Shown here piece after piece: positions 8,569 through 16,359 of a stretch of DNA of 25,284 nt. The notes under the pieces were generated by a model, which saw nothing but the letters and a program-made list of their open reading frames with translations, made no database searches and was not told the DNA's origin. Origin of the DNA: Acidobacteriota bacterium (GTDB taxonomy: Bacteria > Acidobacteriota > Terriglobia > Acidiferrales > UBA7541); NCBI GenBank assembly GCA_003224195.1, contig QHYP01000022.1:1-25284 (forward strand), read 5' to 3'. The position numbers and the translations under genes were made by a program. Every line of letters starts with the position of its first letter. Positions within the stretch are counted from its first letter, which is position 1.

Positions 8569-11500
8569 ATGAACGCATCGCACTGGAGCCGGCTTGCCGT
8601 GCGCTTCGCAGGGCGCGCCCAGACCGCCGCGCTTCTTGGGTTGGCGCTCGTCTCGAGCCTCCTTGCCGGAGGCTCGGCCGCGCAGCAAAAGGATGAGAAG
8701 AAAGAAGAAAAGAAGGAAGAAAAAAAGGAGGAGAAAAAGGGCTTGCCGCTGAAGTCCGAGCGGAAAATCGAGTTCACGACCGATGAAGGAACATGGATGT
8801 CTCTCGACGTGTCTCCCGACGGCAAGACCATCGTCTTCGAGCTCCTCGGTGACATCTACACGCTGCCGATCGAAGGCGGCCAGGCGAAGCTCATTTCGGG
8901 CGGCATGGCGTTCGACAGCCAGCCGAAATTCTCGCCCGACGGCAAGTGGATTGCTTTCCTCTCCGATCGCGACGGCGGCGAAAACGTCTGGATCATGCAT
9001 CCGGACGGCAGCGAGCCCAAACAGCTCTCGAAAGACCCTTGGTCGGAATTCGTCTCGCCGGCGTGGACGCCGGACAGCCAGTACGTGCTCGCCTCGCGCG
9101 CGGGCTCGAATTTGGGCGCTTATGAAATCTGGATGTACCACATCCAGGGCGGCTCGGGCGTGCAGGTCACGAAGTCGAAGCCTACGCCGACCACGCCCCG
9201 CCGGGAGCGCCCCAACGCGCTCGGCGTCGTTGCTTCGGCCGACGGCAAATATCTCTACTACGCCACGCGCCACGGCGGCTTCCAGTACAACGCGCAATTG
9301 CCGCTCTGGCAGGTGGCGCGGCGCGACCGCAAGACCGGCGACGAAGACGTGATCCTGCAGCAGATCGAAAGCAGCTTCCGCCCGGTGTTGTCCCCCGATG
9401 GCAACGAGCTTCTCTACATCACGCGGTATGAGACCGAGAGCGGACTGCGCCTGCGCAATCTCCAGACGGGCGAAGACCGCTGGGTGAAATATCCCATCAC
9501 GCGCGACGACCAGGAGTCCCGCTTCACGCGCGATCTCTTTCCCGGTTACGCGTTTCTTCCGGGCGGCAAGGAGATCGTCTACACCAACGATGGAAAGATT
9601 CATCACCTGAACGTCGCCAGCGGCGATGACAAAGTCATCCCTTTCACCGCGCAGGTCACGCAGGAGCTCGGCCCGAAGCTTGATTTCCCCCAAAAGGTGG
9701 AAGAGGGCCCCGTAAAGGTGCGCCTGATTCAAGACGCAACGCAATCGCCTGACGGAAAGAAGCTCGCCTTCTCCGCGATGACGCATCTCTATCTGGTGGA
9801 CATTCCGGGCGGCAAGCCGCAGCGGTTATTAAGCGGCAATGCGCGCGAGTTTCAGCCCGCGTGGTCGCCGGACGGCAAGTGGATCGCCTATGTGACGTGG
9901 TCCGCGGCCGGCGGCCAAATCTGGAAGGTGCCGGCAGCCGGAGGCGCGCCCACGCGGCTCACGCAGACCGCGGCGTTCTACAGCGATCCCGTGTGGTCAC
10001 CGGACGGCCAGCGCATCGTAGCCCTGCGGGGCACCTCCTATGACCGGGACAACAGCGGCTTCGATTCCGGCTCGCCGCGTGGCGGCGATCTGATCTGGAT
10101 CCCCTCAGCCGGCGGGCCAGCGAGTCTGATCATTCCGGCGCGGGGCGCGGGCAAACCGCACTTCACACACGAAAAGGACCGCATCTATTTGTACACCGGT
10201 GGAGCTGGGCTCATCTCCCTTCGTTACGACGGTACCGACCGCCGCGCGCACATCCAGGTGAAGGGCCAGGGGCTCTACTTTGCCGAAGAGCCCGTTTCCG
10301 CGAACGACGTGCGCGTGAGCCCCGACGGCAACTGGGTCCTGGCCCACATCATGAACCAGCTCTACGTGATGGCCATGCCCCAGGTGGGCGGCGAGGCGCC
10401 GACCGTTGACGTCAGCAAGCCCGCAGTCCCCTCCAAAAGGCTCACCGACATCGGCGCGGACTATTTCGGATGGGCCGACGATGGAAAGACCGTCACCTGG
10501 GCCGTTGGCTCCAGCTTCTTCCGCCAGCCGCTGAGCGCGATCACTTTCGAGCCGCCCAAGGAAGAAAAGAAAGAAGGCGAGAAGAAAGACGGGGATCCAA
10601 AGGACTCTCAGAAGAAGGACGAAGTGAAAAAAGATGAACAGGCCGAGAAAAAGCCCGAAAAGTTCAAGGAGCAGGACAACAGCGTCCAGGAAATCGCCGT
10701 GGATCTCGAAGCCCCGAGGAAGACGCCGAAGGGCACGATTGTGGTTCGCGGAGCGACGGTCGTGACCATGAAAGGCGATGAGGTACTGAAGGATGCCGAC
10801 ATCGTCGTCGAAAACAACCGCATCAAGAGCGTCGGTGCGCGCGGCGGCGTTCCCGCAGGAGCGCAAGTGTTCGACGTGCGGGGCAAAACGATCACGCCCG
10901 GTTTCATCGATACCCACGCGCACTGGTTTGAGATCCGCCGCGGCATCCTCGACACTCAGAACTGGGCATTCATGGCCAATCTCGCCTACGGCGTCACCGC
11001 CGGACTCGACGTGCAAACCTCTACGAACGATATGTTCGCTTACGAGGACCTCGTGGATGCGGGTGACATCATAGGCCTGCGCGCGTTTTCCACTGGTCCG
11101 GGCGTCTTCTCCGACAACAACTTCCAGTCCGTCGAAGAGGTAAAGGGCGTGCTCACGAAGTACAGAAAGTATTACGGCACGCACAACATCAAGAGCTACG
11201 TCGTCGGCAACCGCAAACAGCGCCAATTCATGGTGCAGGCGTCGAAAGACCTCGAGATGATGCCCACCACGGAAGGCGCTCTCGACTTAAAGCTGAACCT
11301 CACGCACGTCATCGACGGTTTCCACGGCAACGAACACACGCTGCCGATCGCGCCGCTCTATAAAGACGTGATCCAGATGTTCGCGCAATCCGGCATCTCG
11401 GAGACACCCACATTGATCGTGAACTACGGCGGCCCTTTCGGCGAGAACTATTGGTATGAGAACAGCGACGTACACGGCAACGCGAAGCTGAACCACTTCA

Positions 11501-12003
11501 CGCCGCACCGCATCATCGACGAGAAAACCAACCGGCGCGAAGGGTGGTTCCGCAAGGACGAATACGCCTTCCCGAAGTTTGCGGCGCAGATGACAAAACT
11601 CGTGCGCGCGAACGGACTCGTCGGCGTCGGCAGCCACGGCCAGCTCCAGGGCCTCGGCTATCACTGGGAACTGTGGATGATCGCGAGCGGCGGGATGACG
11701 CCGCTGGAAGCGTTGCGCTGCGCCACCATCAACGGCGCGAAGATCGTTGGCCGCCCGCAGGACCTCGGCTCACTCGAGCCCGGCAAGCTCGCGGACCTGA
11801 TCATCTTCGACAAGAACCCGCTCGACGACATCCACAACACAAATACGATTCGCTGGGTGATGAAGAACGGCGAACTCTTCGAAGGCGATACCCTAAACCA
11901 GGTTTGGCCCGAGCAGAAAAAACTCGAGCCGCTCTGGTTCCGGAACTACGACCAGCCAAAAACTGACGGGAGCCTTAGCTACGGGAAAACCACGACGCCG
12001 TGA
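8569..12003 (+). CDS. Secreted TolB-type beta-propeller fused to amidohydrolase
   Basis: The 1144-residue protein has a signal peptide (hydrophobic core about 18-38, ending GGSAAQQ) and a lysine/glutamate-rich spacer (41-57). A TolB/WD40-like propeller spans about 65-660, with repeats of the type SPDGKWIAF. A second K/E/D-rich linker (about 663-705) leads to an amidohydrolase domain (about 720-1125). Metal-binding features are the HxH of IDTHAH (His783, His785) and His913, His919 and His923 in THVIDGFHGNEH. Where most relatives carry an Asp on strand 8, this protein has GSHGQ (His1023), which I recall as usual for this propeller-amidohydrolase subfamily. The C-terminal GSLEPGKLADLIIFDKNP is a standard amidohydrolase ending. 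A hydrolytic role on peptides or amides outside the cytoplasm is inferred. ATG 8569 follows GGAGGGACGG (8553-8562). It may form a transcription unit with the upstream secreted protein. Confidence 0.9.
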   Translation: MNASHWSRLAVRFAGRAQTAALLGLALVSSLLAGGSAAQQKDEKKEEKKEEKKEEKKGLPLKSERKIEFTTDEGTWMSLDVSPDGKTIVFELLGDIYTLPIEGGQAKLISGGMAFDSQPKFSPDGKWIAFLSDRDGGENVWIMHPDGSEPKQLSKDPWSEFVSPAWTPDSQYVLASRAGSNLGAYEIWMYHIQGGSGVQVTKSKPTPTTPRRERPNALGVVASADGKYLYYATRHGGFQYNAQLPLWQVARRDRKTGDEDVILQQIESSFRPVLSPDGNELLYITRYETESGLRLRNLQTGEDRWVKYPITRDDQESRFTRDLFPGYAFLPGGKEIVYTNDGKIHHLNVASGDDKVIPFTAQVTQELGPKLDFPQKVEEGPVKVRLIQDATQSPDGKKLAFSAMTHLYLVDIPGGKPQRLLSGNAREFQPAWSPDGKWIAYVTWSAAGGQIWKVPAAGGAPTRLTQTAAFYSDPVWSPDGQRIVALRGTSYDRDNSGFDSGSPRGGDLIWIPSAGGPASLIIPARGAGKPHFTHEKDRIYLYTGGAGLISLRYDGTDRRAHIQVKGQGLYFAEEPVSANDVRVSPDGNWVLAHIMNQLYVMAMPQVGGEAPTVDVSKPAVPSKRLTDIGADYFGWADDGKTVTWAVGSSFFRQPLSAITFEPPKEEKKEGEKKDGDPKDSQKKDEVKKDEQAEKKPEKFKEQDNSVQEIAVDLEAPRKTPKGTIVVRGATVVTMKGDEVLKDADIVVENNRIKSVGARGGVPAGAQVFDVRGKTITPGFIDTHAHWFEIRRGILDTQNWAFMANLAYGVTAGLDVQTSTNDMFAYEDLVDAGDIIGLRAFSTGPGVFSDNNFQSVEEVKGVLTKYRKYYGTHNIKSYVVGNRKQRQFMVQASKDLEMMPTTEGALDLKLNLTHVIDGFHGNEHTLPIAPLYKDVIQMFAQSGISETPTLIVNYGGPFGENYWYENSDVHGNAKLNHFTPHRIIDEKTNRREGWFRKDEYAFPKFAAQMTKLVRANGLVGVGSHGQLQGLGYHWELWMIASGGMTPLEALRCATINGAKIVGRPQDLGSLEPGKLADLIIFDKNPLDDIHNTNTIRWVMKNGELFEGDTLNQVWPEQKKLEPLWFRNYDQPKTDGSLSYGKTTTP
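8695..8741 (+). repeat. Homopurine low-complexity tract encoding a Lys/Glu spacer
   Basis: Forty-seven consecutive purines encode alternating EKK/EEKK units directly after the signal peptide of the propeller-amidohydrolase. The tract contains A_AAA_AAG (8721-8727) in the reading phase of known -1 slippery heptamers, and internal GGAGG-like sequence. It most simply encodes a flexible charged spacer between the cleavage site and the propeller. Confidence 0.7.
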
Positions 12004-12048
12004 TGCGCAACTCGAGTCGCAGAAGAACGGTTTAGGCGGAAACCCGCT

Positions 12049-12079
12049 CGCGGCCGATGAATTCTAAAGCGTGGCCGCG
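12049..12079. other. Inverted repeat between convergent genes
   Basis: CGCGGCC (12049-12055) and GGCCGCG (12073-12079) are perfect 7-base arms around a 17-base loop. A smaller hairpin (GCGG, loop AAAC, CCGC; 12036-12047) lies beside it. The position between two converging stop codons suits a bidirectional transcription end, but neither strand has a U-tract. Confidence 0.35.
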
Positions 12080-12106
12080 TTCAACACGGCAATTTGGGCG
12101 GGCCAA

Positions 12107-13084
12107 TCACCCGGTTTTCTTCGCCTCGTCTTCTGAGGCCTCTTGCTTTTGCGTGCGGACGCTGCGATACCACTCGTAGGTGCGTCGCAAACCCTCTTCA
12201 AAACCGACTGTGGGATTATAGCCGAGAATCTCCTTGCTCTGCGTGATGTCCGCCTGCGAATCCCGGATGTCGCCATCGCGCGGAGGATCGTATTTCGCGA
12301 CGATGGCCTTGCCGGCAATTCCCTCGAGAAGTTTCAGCGTCTGGTTCAAGGTAAAACGTCCGCCGGTGCCCACATTGAGGACTTTGCCGGTGGCGTTCGG
12401 CGCCTCGCACGCCAACAAATTTGCCTGCACGACGTTTTCGACATAAGTAAAATCGCGCGACTGCTCGCCGTCGCCGTAAATCACGGGCTCGGCGTCGTCC
12501 AAACAGCATGTGATGAACCTCGACAGCACGCCGGAATAGGGCGATCCCGGATCCTGCCGCGGGCCGAATACATTGAAGTAACGCAGGGAGACGTTCTCGA
12601 GGCCATAACATCGGCCGAACACCTGGACATACAACTCGCCGGCGTATTTCGACACGCCGTACGGAGAAATCGGCTCGGGTGGCATCGTTTCCACCTTGGG
12701 CAACGTGGGAGTTTCCCCGTAGGCCGAAGAAGACGCCGCATAGACAACGCGCTTCACTTTGGCGTCGCGCGCGGCGACGAGGACGTTCAGTGTGCCGTCG
12801 ATGTTGATTCGGTTGGTCTCCACCGGGTCTTTTACCGAGCGCGGCACTGACGTGCGCGCCGCCAGATGGAGCACGTAGTCCGCCTCCTGAATGGCCCGGC
12901 GCACGATCTCCAGATCCGTAACGCTCCCCTTGATGAAGGTAATCTTGTTGCGCACTTCGGCCAGGTTATCTTCTTTGCCGCCTGAGAGGTCATCCAGGAC
13001 GACGACGCCATGTCCGCGGCGGACGAGTTCTTCCACGGTATTCGAGCCGATGAAGCCGGCGCCGCCCGTCACCAGGTAGCGCAT
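12107..13084 (-). CDS. NAD-dependent UDP-sugar 4-epimerase (extended SDR family)
   Basis: This 325-residue cytoplasmic enzyme has the extended short-chain dehydrogenase layout. The NAD-binding Rossmann motif TGGAGFIGS has its glycines at 7, 10 and 13. It is followed by DDLSGG (31-36), the catalytic serine region AASSSAYGE (118-120) and the YxxxK pair Tyr142/Lys146. The run RYFNVFGPRQDP followed by YSGVLSRF resembles the UDP-N-acetylglucosamine/UDP-glucose 4-epimerases of the WbpP/TviC/Gne type, so conversion of a UDP-hexose for surface polysaccharide or LPS is likely. The exact substrate cannot be read from sequence. ATG 13084 has a strong site on the minus strand (AGGAGG complementary to 13093-13098). 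The gene is convergent with the propeller-amidohydrolase and divergent from the DUF3108 gene; no other sugar gene is adjacent. Confidence 0.9.
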   Translation of the reverse strand: MRYLVTGGAGFIGSNTVEELVRRGHGVVVLDDLSGGKEDNLAEVRNKITFIKGSVTDLEIVRRAIQEADYVLHLAARTSVPRSVKDPVETNRINIDGTLNVLVAARDAKVKRVVYAASSSAYGETPTLPKVETMPPEPISPYGVSKYAGELYVQVFGRCYGLENVSLRYFNVFGPRQDPGSPYSGVLSRFITCCLDDAEPVIYGDGEQSRDFTYVENVVQANLLACEAPNATGKVLNVGTGGRFTLNQTLKLLEGIAGKAIVAKYDPPRDGDIRDSQADITQSKEILGYNPTVGFEEGLRRTYEWYRSVRTQKQEASEDEAKKTG

Positions 13085-13275
13085 GGGGGATTCCTCCTCG
13101 GACGAATTCGCCTTCGGTCAGTTGCCGCCGCTGCAATGTCTCGCAGCTCGTGCGGACGTTCTGCTCGCCTTCTGTTAGGCTGTTCAGAGGCGCGCGAGGC
13201 CGTCCACGACCCGGTATTGTACGACGGAAGAGGCGCGGCCAACGGCTCGAATCGCGCCAAAGACACACAAAAGAC

Positions 13276-14184
13276 ATGATGCGACGAGTCCTGATCGGCG
13301 CCCTGCTCACCGTTGCGGTGATCTCCTTGGCCGCGGCTAGCTGGCTCTGGCGGAGCACCAGTTCGCGCAGCACCGCCGGGCCGCGCCCGGTTTCGGCCGC
13401 GAACGACGCGCCGCCGCTCCCTGTTTCGGAGCTGGATGCATCGCCCGCTCCTGGCCCGCCGAAGAGGAAAAGAGCAACAAAGGCGGTTGAAGCCGAAGCT
13501 GCCGGTAGCCCCGCAAAACAGCCGCCCGTGCCCTTCCGTCCGGGCGAATCGCTCGAATATACCGCGCATGTCTCGAAGCTCACCGATGTCGCCAGCATCC
13601 GGCTGGCCGTCGCCCAGCGGCAGAATTTCTTTGGCCGCCCCGTTTGGCACCTTCAGGCTTTCGCGCACACGCAGAACGCCCTGCGCATGGTCTTCGCGCT
13701 CGACGACCAATTCGATTCGTATAGCGACGTAACCAATTTTACGAGTTTCCAGTACGAGCTGCACCTCAACGAGCGCGGCGAGAAAGTGGATCGCGTCCTC
13801 CGCATGACCTCGAAGAAAGAGCCCGCGCCCGCAGATGCGACTGCCGCGCGTGTTCTTCCCGGAACGCGCGACCCGCTCGGTATGATCGAGTATCTGCGCA
13901 CCATCGATTGGAAGAAAACGCCCGAAGTGAGTAGCCCGGTTTTCGATGGACAAAAGCTCTATGACGTGCGTGCGCGCCTGCTCGATCCGTCCGTGAGCAT
14001 CTCCGTTCCGGGTGGCGTGTTCACTGCGTCGCGCATTGAGGTCCACGTTTTCCAGAACGGCGCAGAGCTGAAGGACACGCAGTTTGCCCTCAGCCTGGCC
14101 AATGCCCCCGCGCGCACACCCGTCCTTCTCGAAGCCGAGATTCCCTTTGCCACGGTCCGCGTCGAACTTCTCAAGGCACCCTAG
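13276..14184 (+). CDS. DUF3108-family envelope protein
   Basis: The 302-residue protein starts with an uncleaved anchor or signal peptide (MMRRVLIGALLTVAVISLAA), then an Ala/Pro/Ser-rich linker to about residue 90. A DUF3108 domain follows from FRPGESLEYTAHV to the C-terminus (VRVELLKAP). This family is predicted to be a periplasmic beta-rich domain, and its biochemical role is not established. Typical features are the GESLEY opening, the DPLGMIEYLRTIDW segment and VFDGQKLYDV. ATG 13276 or the next ATG at 13279 is the likely start; both lack a strong Shine-Dalgarno. An upstream extension to 13150 would be arginine-rich and is unlikely. The gene is divergent from the epimerase across 191 bases in which I see no clear promoter. 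Confidence 0.8.
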   Translation: MMRRVLIGALLTVAVISLAAASWLWRSTSSRSTAGPRPVSAANDAPPLPVSELDASPAPGPPKRKRATKAVEAEAAGSPAKQPPVPFRPGESLEYTAHVSKLTDVASIRLAVAQRQNFFGRPVWHLQAFAHTQNALRMVFALDDQFDSYSDVTNFTSFQYELHLNERGEKVDRVLRMTSKKEPAPADATAARVLPGTRDPLGMIEYLRTIDWKKTPEVSSPVFDGQKLYDVRARLLDPSVSISVPGGVFTASRIEVHVFQNGAELKDTQFALSLANAPARTPVLLEAEIPFATVRVELLKAP

Positions 14185-14188
14185 TACC

Positions 14189-14206
14189 GTTCCAACTATT
14201 TGGAAC
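14189..14206 (+). other. Hairpin directly after the DUF3108 stop codon
   Basis: GTTCCAA (14189-14195) pairs perfectly with TTGGAAC (14200-14206) over a CTAT loop, five bases after the TAG at 14182-14184. No U-tract follows, so it is a 3' stabilising hairpin or a rho-dependent end rather than a classic intrinsic terminator. Confidence 0.45.
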
Positions 14207-14244
14207 CAACCTGAGCTCCGCATTCGGCCCGGACCGAGAGGGAC

Positions 14245-14327
14245 TTTTGTGGCGCCGCTTTAGCCTGCCCCGTACGAAGTCCGGGGGAAGTCATAGGAAA
14301 CGGCGCAACAAAACCTTCGTACGGGGC
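14245..14327. repeat. Two interleaved inverted repeats (pseudoknot order) in a convergent gap
   Basis: Segment B1 GCCCCGTACGAAG (14267-14279) is perfectly complementary to B2 (14315-14327), 13 of 13. Segment A1 TTTTGTGGCGCC (14245-14256) is complementary to A2 GGCGCAACAAAA (14302-14313) at 11 of 12 positions. The order is A1-B1-A2-B2, so the pairs cross rather than nest, with one base between A2 and B2. The element lies between the converging DUF3108 and PilZ genes. It could be a structured RNA, a pair of alternative stems, or a decayed mobile repeat. Confidence 0.6.
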
Positions 14328-14347
14328 CTGAAAAAGTCGGAACGGCA

Positions 14348-14686
14348 CTAGCTCTTGGACGAGTCGCCGCGAAGGATGTCGTACCGCTCGATGACAGCAG
14401 CAACGCCCATGCGCTGATCGCCGTCTTCGATGCGCCGCTCGACGCGAATGACTTTGCCGCTGGCGCGGACGAAGACTTCGATGCCGCGAGTAACCTCGGC
14501 GGGAAGAGTGAGGGTGATATCGAGCTCAGAACCCGCTTCGAGATCCTGGTCAATCACGAAGTAAACACCACGCGTCGAAATATCCCGCGTTTTGCCCTTC
14601 TGGGTTTGGGCGGAGCGGCCGAAGGGAAGACGCACTGTGAGGGGTAGCGACAGATCAAACCTCTGAGTCGTTCGGCGTTCCGTCAT
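14348..14686 (-). CDS. Single-domain PilZ protein (predicted c-di-GMP receptor)
   Basis: This 112-residue protein is essentially one PilZ domain. It has the N-terminal RxxxR motif (RTTQR, residues 5-9) and the second signature as DISTRG, both of which contact cyclic di-GMP in characterised PilZ proteins. The remainder (LPAEVTRGIEVFVRASGKVIRVE) alternates in a beta-barrel pattern. I chose ATG 14686 because GGAGG lies a few bases upstream on the minus strand (complement CCTCC near 14692-14696); the longer frame to 14812 adds residues unlike the family. It lies 198 bases downstream of the response-regulator gene on the same strand, so it may be a distal gene of the kinase-regulator unit or have its own promoter. 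Confidence 0.85.
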   Translation of the reverse strand: MTERRTTQRFDLSLPLTVRLPFGRSAQTQKGKTRDISTRGVYFVIDQDLEAGSELDITLTLPAEVTRGIEVFVRASGKVIRVERRIEDGDQRMGVAAVIERYDILRGDSSKS

Positions 14687-14726
14687 TTTGCCCTCCTCGT
14701 TGGTTAACGCTCCCACGAACCCTGGC

Positions 14727-14741
14727 GGCGCTCCTAGCGCC
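14727..14741. other. Short perfect hairpin upstream of the PilZ gene
   Basis: GGCGCT (14727-14732) and AGCGCC (14736-14741) flank a 3-base loop (CCT) in the 198-base gap between the response-regulator stop and the PilZ start. It would sit in the leader of the PilZ mRNA, about 40 bases before the start codon. Confidence 0.35.
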
Positions 14742-14884
14742 ACTTCGAATCCCCCGCCGACTTGCTCCGGCGTCCCCTTAGTTAGATGCCGATGAATTTC
14801 TTCGCGCCACAAATTAAGGTCACGGTGGCCGACCCGCCCGACCTCGATTCAAAGACAAAAGACCGAGATTCGGAATCCGTTTTC

Positions 14885-16330
14885 CTACTGGCTTCGAACG
14901 ACCGAAGCCACCTCCTCCGCCGCGGCCGTTGAGCGGCGATTGCGCGGCGAATCCAAATTGAACTGCCGCATCTTATAAAGAAGCGCTTTGTAGCTGATGC
15001 CCAGAAGCTTGGCGGCATCTTTGCGGCACCAGCGAGTTTTCTCAAGAGCGTCGGCGATGGCCTCCATTTCGGCTTCGTCCTTCAGACTGCGGACGAGGGC
15101 CTTCAAACCCAGATTGCGCGGCGGCGGCTCTTCCCGCGGCGAAATGCGCTGGCGCGTGGAGGTCATCTCCACGAGTTCGCGCAAGCTGCCTTCATCATCT
15201 TCGAGGATTACGAAGCGCTTGACGAAGTTTTCGAGCTCGCGGAGGTTGCCCGGCCAGACGTAGCGCATGGCCGCGTCCATCAGATGTTTGGAGGGCTCTT
15301 GCGCGACCTTACCAAACTTTTCGCTGTATTTGACCAAGAAGTGGCGGAAGAGCAGTGGAATTTCCGACGTGCGCTCGCGCAGCGGAGGCACATTAATGGA
15401 GAGAACGTTGAGGCGGTAATAGAGGTCCTCACGGAATCGGCCGGTTTTCATGGCTTCCTGCACGTCCACGTTGGTGGCGGCGAGAACGCGCACGTCGATA
15501 TCCACCAAGTGGCGGCCGCCGAGGCGGGAGTATTGGTGATCCTGCAGGACGTGGAGCAGCTTGGCCTGCAAGTGCGTGGTCATCTCCGCGATTTCATCAA
15601 GGAAGATCGTGCCTTTGTTGGCCAGCTCGAACTTGCCGGGCTTCGCGCGGACCGCGCCGGTGAATGCGCCCTGCTCGTATCCGAAGAGCTCGGATTCGAG
15701 CAACTCACCGGGTAGAGCCGCGCAATTGACCTTGACGAACGGTTGGGTGGCGCGGCGGGAGCGCAAGTGGATCATCCGCGCGACCACTTCCTTGCCTACG
15801 CCGCTTTCGCCGCAGACGAAGACGGGTACGTCCACTGGCGCGATCTGCATGATCTGCTGGCGGATGCGCACCATCTGCGGGCTGGCGGCAAGGAAGCTGA
15901 GGTCTTCAGTGATCTGGTCGCAATAATCGCGGAGTGCCTGATTCTCCGCGTGGAGCTGCTTTTTCTGGCGGCATTTGAGCATGGCCGCGTCGAGCTCGGT
16001 CTTTTCAAATGGCTTGGTGAGATAGTCGAGCGCACCAATGCGGATGGCTTCGACGACGGTGCCGACTTCGTTCGAACAGGAGAGCATGATGACGTGCAAA
16101 TTGCGGTCGATCTCGATGAGTTGCTTGAGCGTATCGATGCCGTTTTGCTCGGGCATGAGAACGTCAAGAATGATGAAGTCGGGCCGGTCCCCGGCGCCGA
16201 TTTTTTCAACAGCGTTCTTGCCGGAAGAAAGAGCCTCCACCTCGAAGCCGTCCACTTCGAGGAGGGTCTGCAGGTATTTGCGAATGCTCGGTTCGTCATC
16301 CACGACGAGAATACGTTCTTTTTGCGCCAT
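14885..16330 (-). CDS. NtrC-type sigma-54-dependent response regulator
   Basis: The 481-residue protein has the three NtrC-family modules. A receiver domain (about 5-120) carries acidic residues Asp11/Asp12, phospho-acceptor Asp56 and Lys107. An AAA+ sigma-54 interaction domain (about 150-385) has Walker A GESGVGKE (174-181), the sigma-54 contact loop GAFTGA (221-226) and Walker B TIFLDEIAE. A Fis-type helix-turn-helix lies near the C-terminus (DAAKLLGISYKALLYKM). It should activate sigma-54 promoters once phosphorylated. The intact GAFTGA indicates real sigma-54 use, unlike receiver-only relatives. It starts 29 bases after the histidine-kinase stop on the same strand, so the pair is almost surely cognate. 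GGAG lies about 8 bases before ATG 16330. I found no clear -24/-12 promoter in the window, so its targets may lie elsewhere. Confidence 0.94.
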   Translation of the reverse strand: MAQKERILVVDDEPSIRKYLQTLLEVDGFEVEALSSGKNAVEKIGAGDRPDFIILDVLMPEQNGIDTLKQLIEIDRNLHVIMLSCSNEVGTVVEAIRIGALDYLTKPFEKTELDAAMLKCRQKKQLHAENQALRDYCDQITEDLSFLAASPQMVRIRQQIMQIAPVDVPVFVCGESGVGKEVVARMIHLRSRRATQPFVKVNCAALPGELLESELFGYEQGAFTGAVRAKPGKFELANKGTIFLDEIAEMTTHLQAKLLHVLQDHQYSRLGGRHLVDIDVRVLAATNVDVQEAMKTGRFREDLYYRLNVLSINVPPLRERTSEIPLLFRHFLVKYSEKFGKVAQEPSKHLMDAAMRYVWPGNLRELENFVKRFVILEDDEGSLRELVEMTSTRQRISPREEPPPRNLGLKALVRSLKDEAEMEAIADALEKTRWCRKDAAKLLGISYKALLYKMRQFNLDSPRNRRSTAAAEEVASVVRSQ

Positions 16331-16359
16331 CCATGCTCTCCATTCCGGCTGAGATCCGC

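Noticed and set aside
14849..14873. Intrinsic terminator after the response-regulator gene (minus strand)
   Set aside because: A T-rich run follows CCGA-ATC-TCGG, but the stem is only four pairs.
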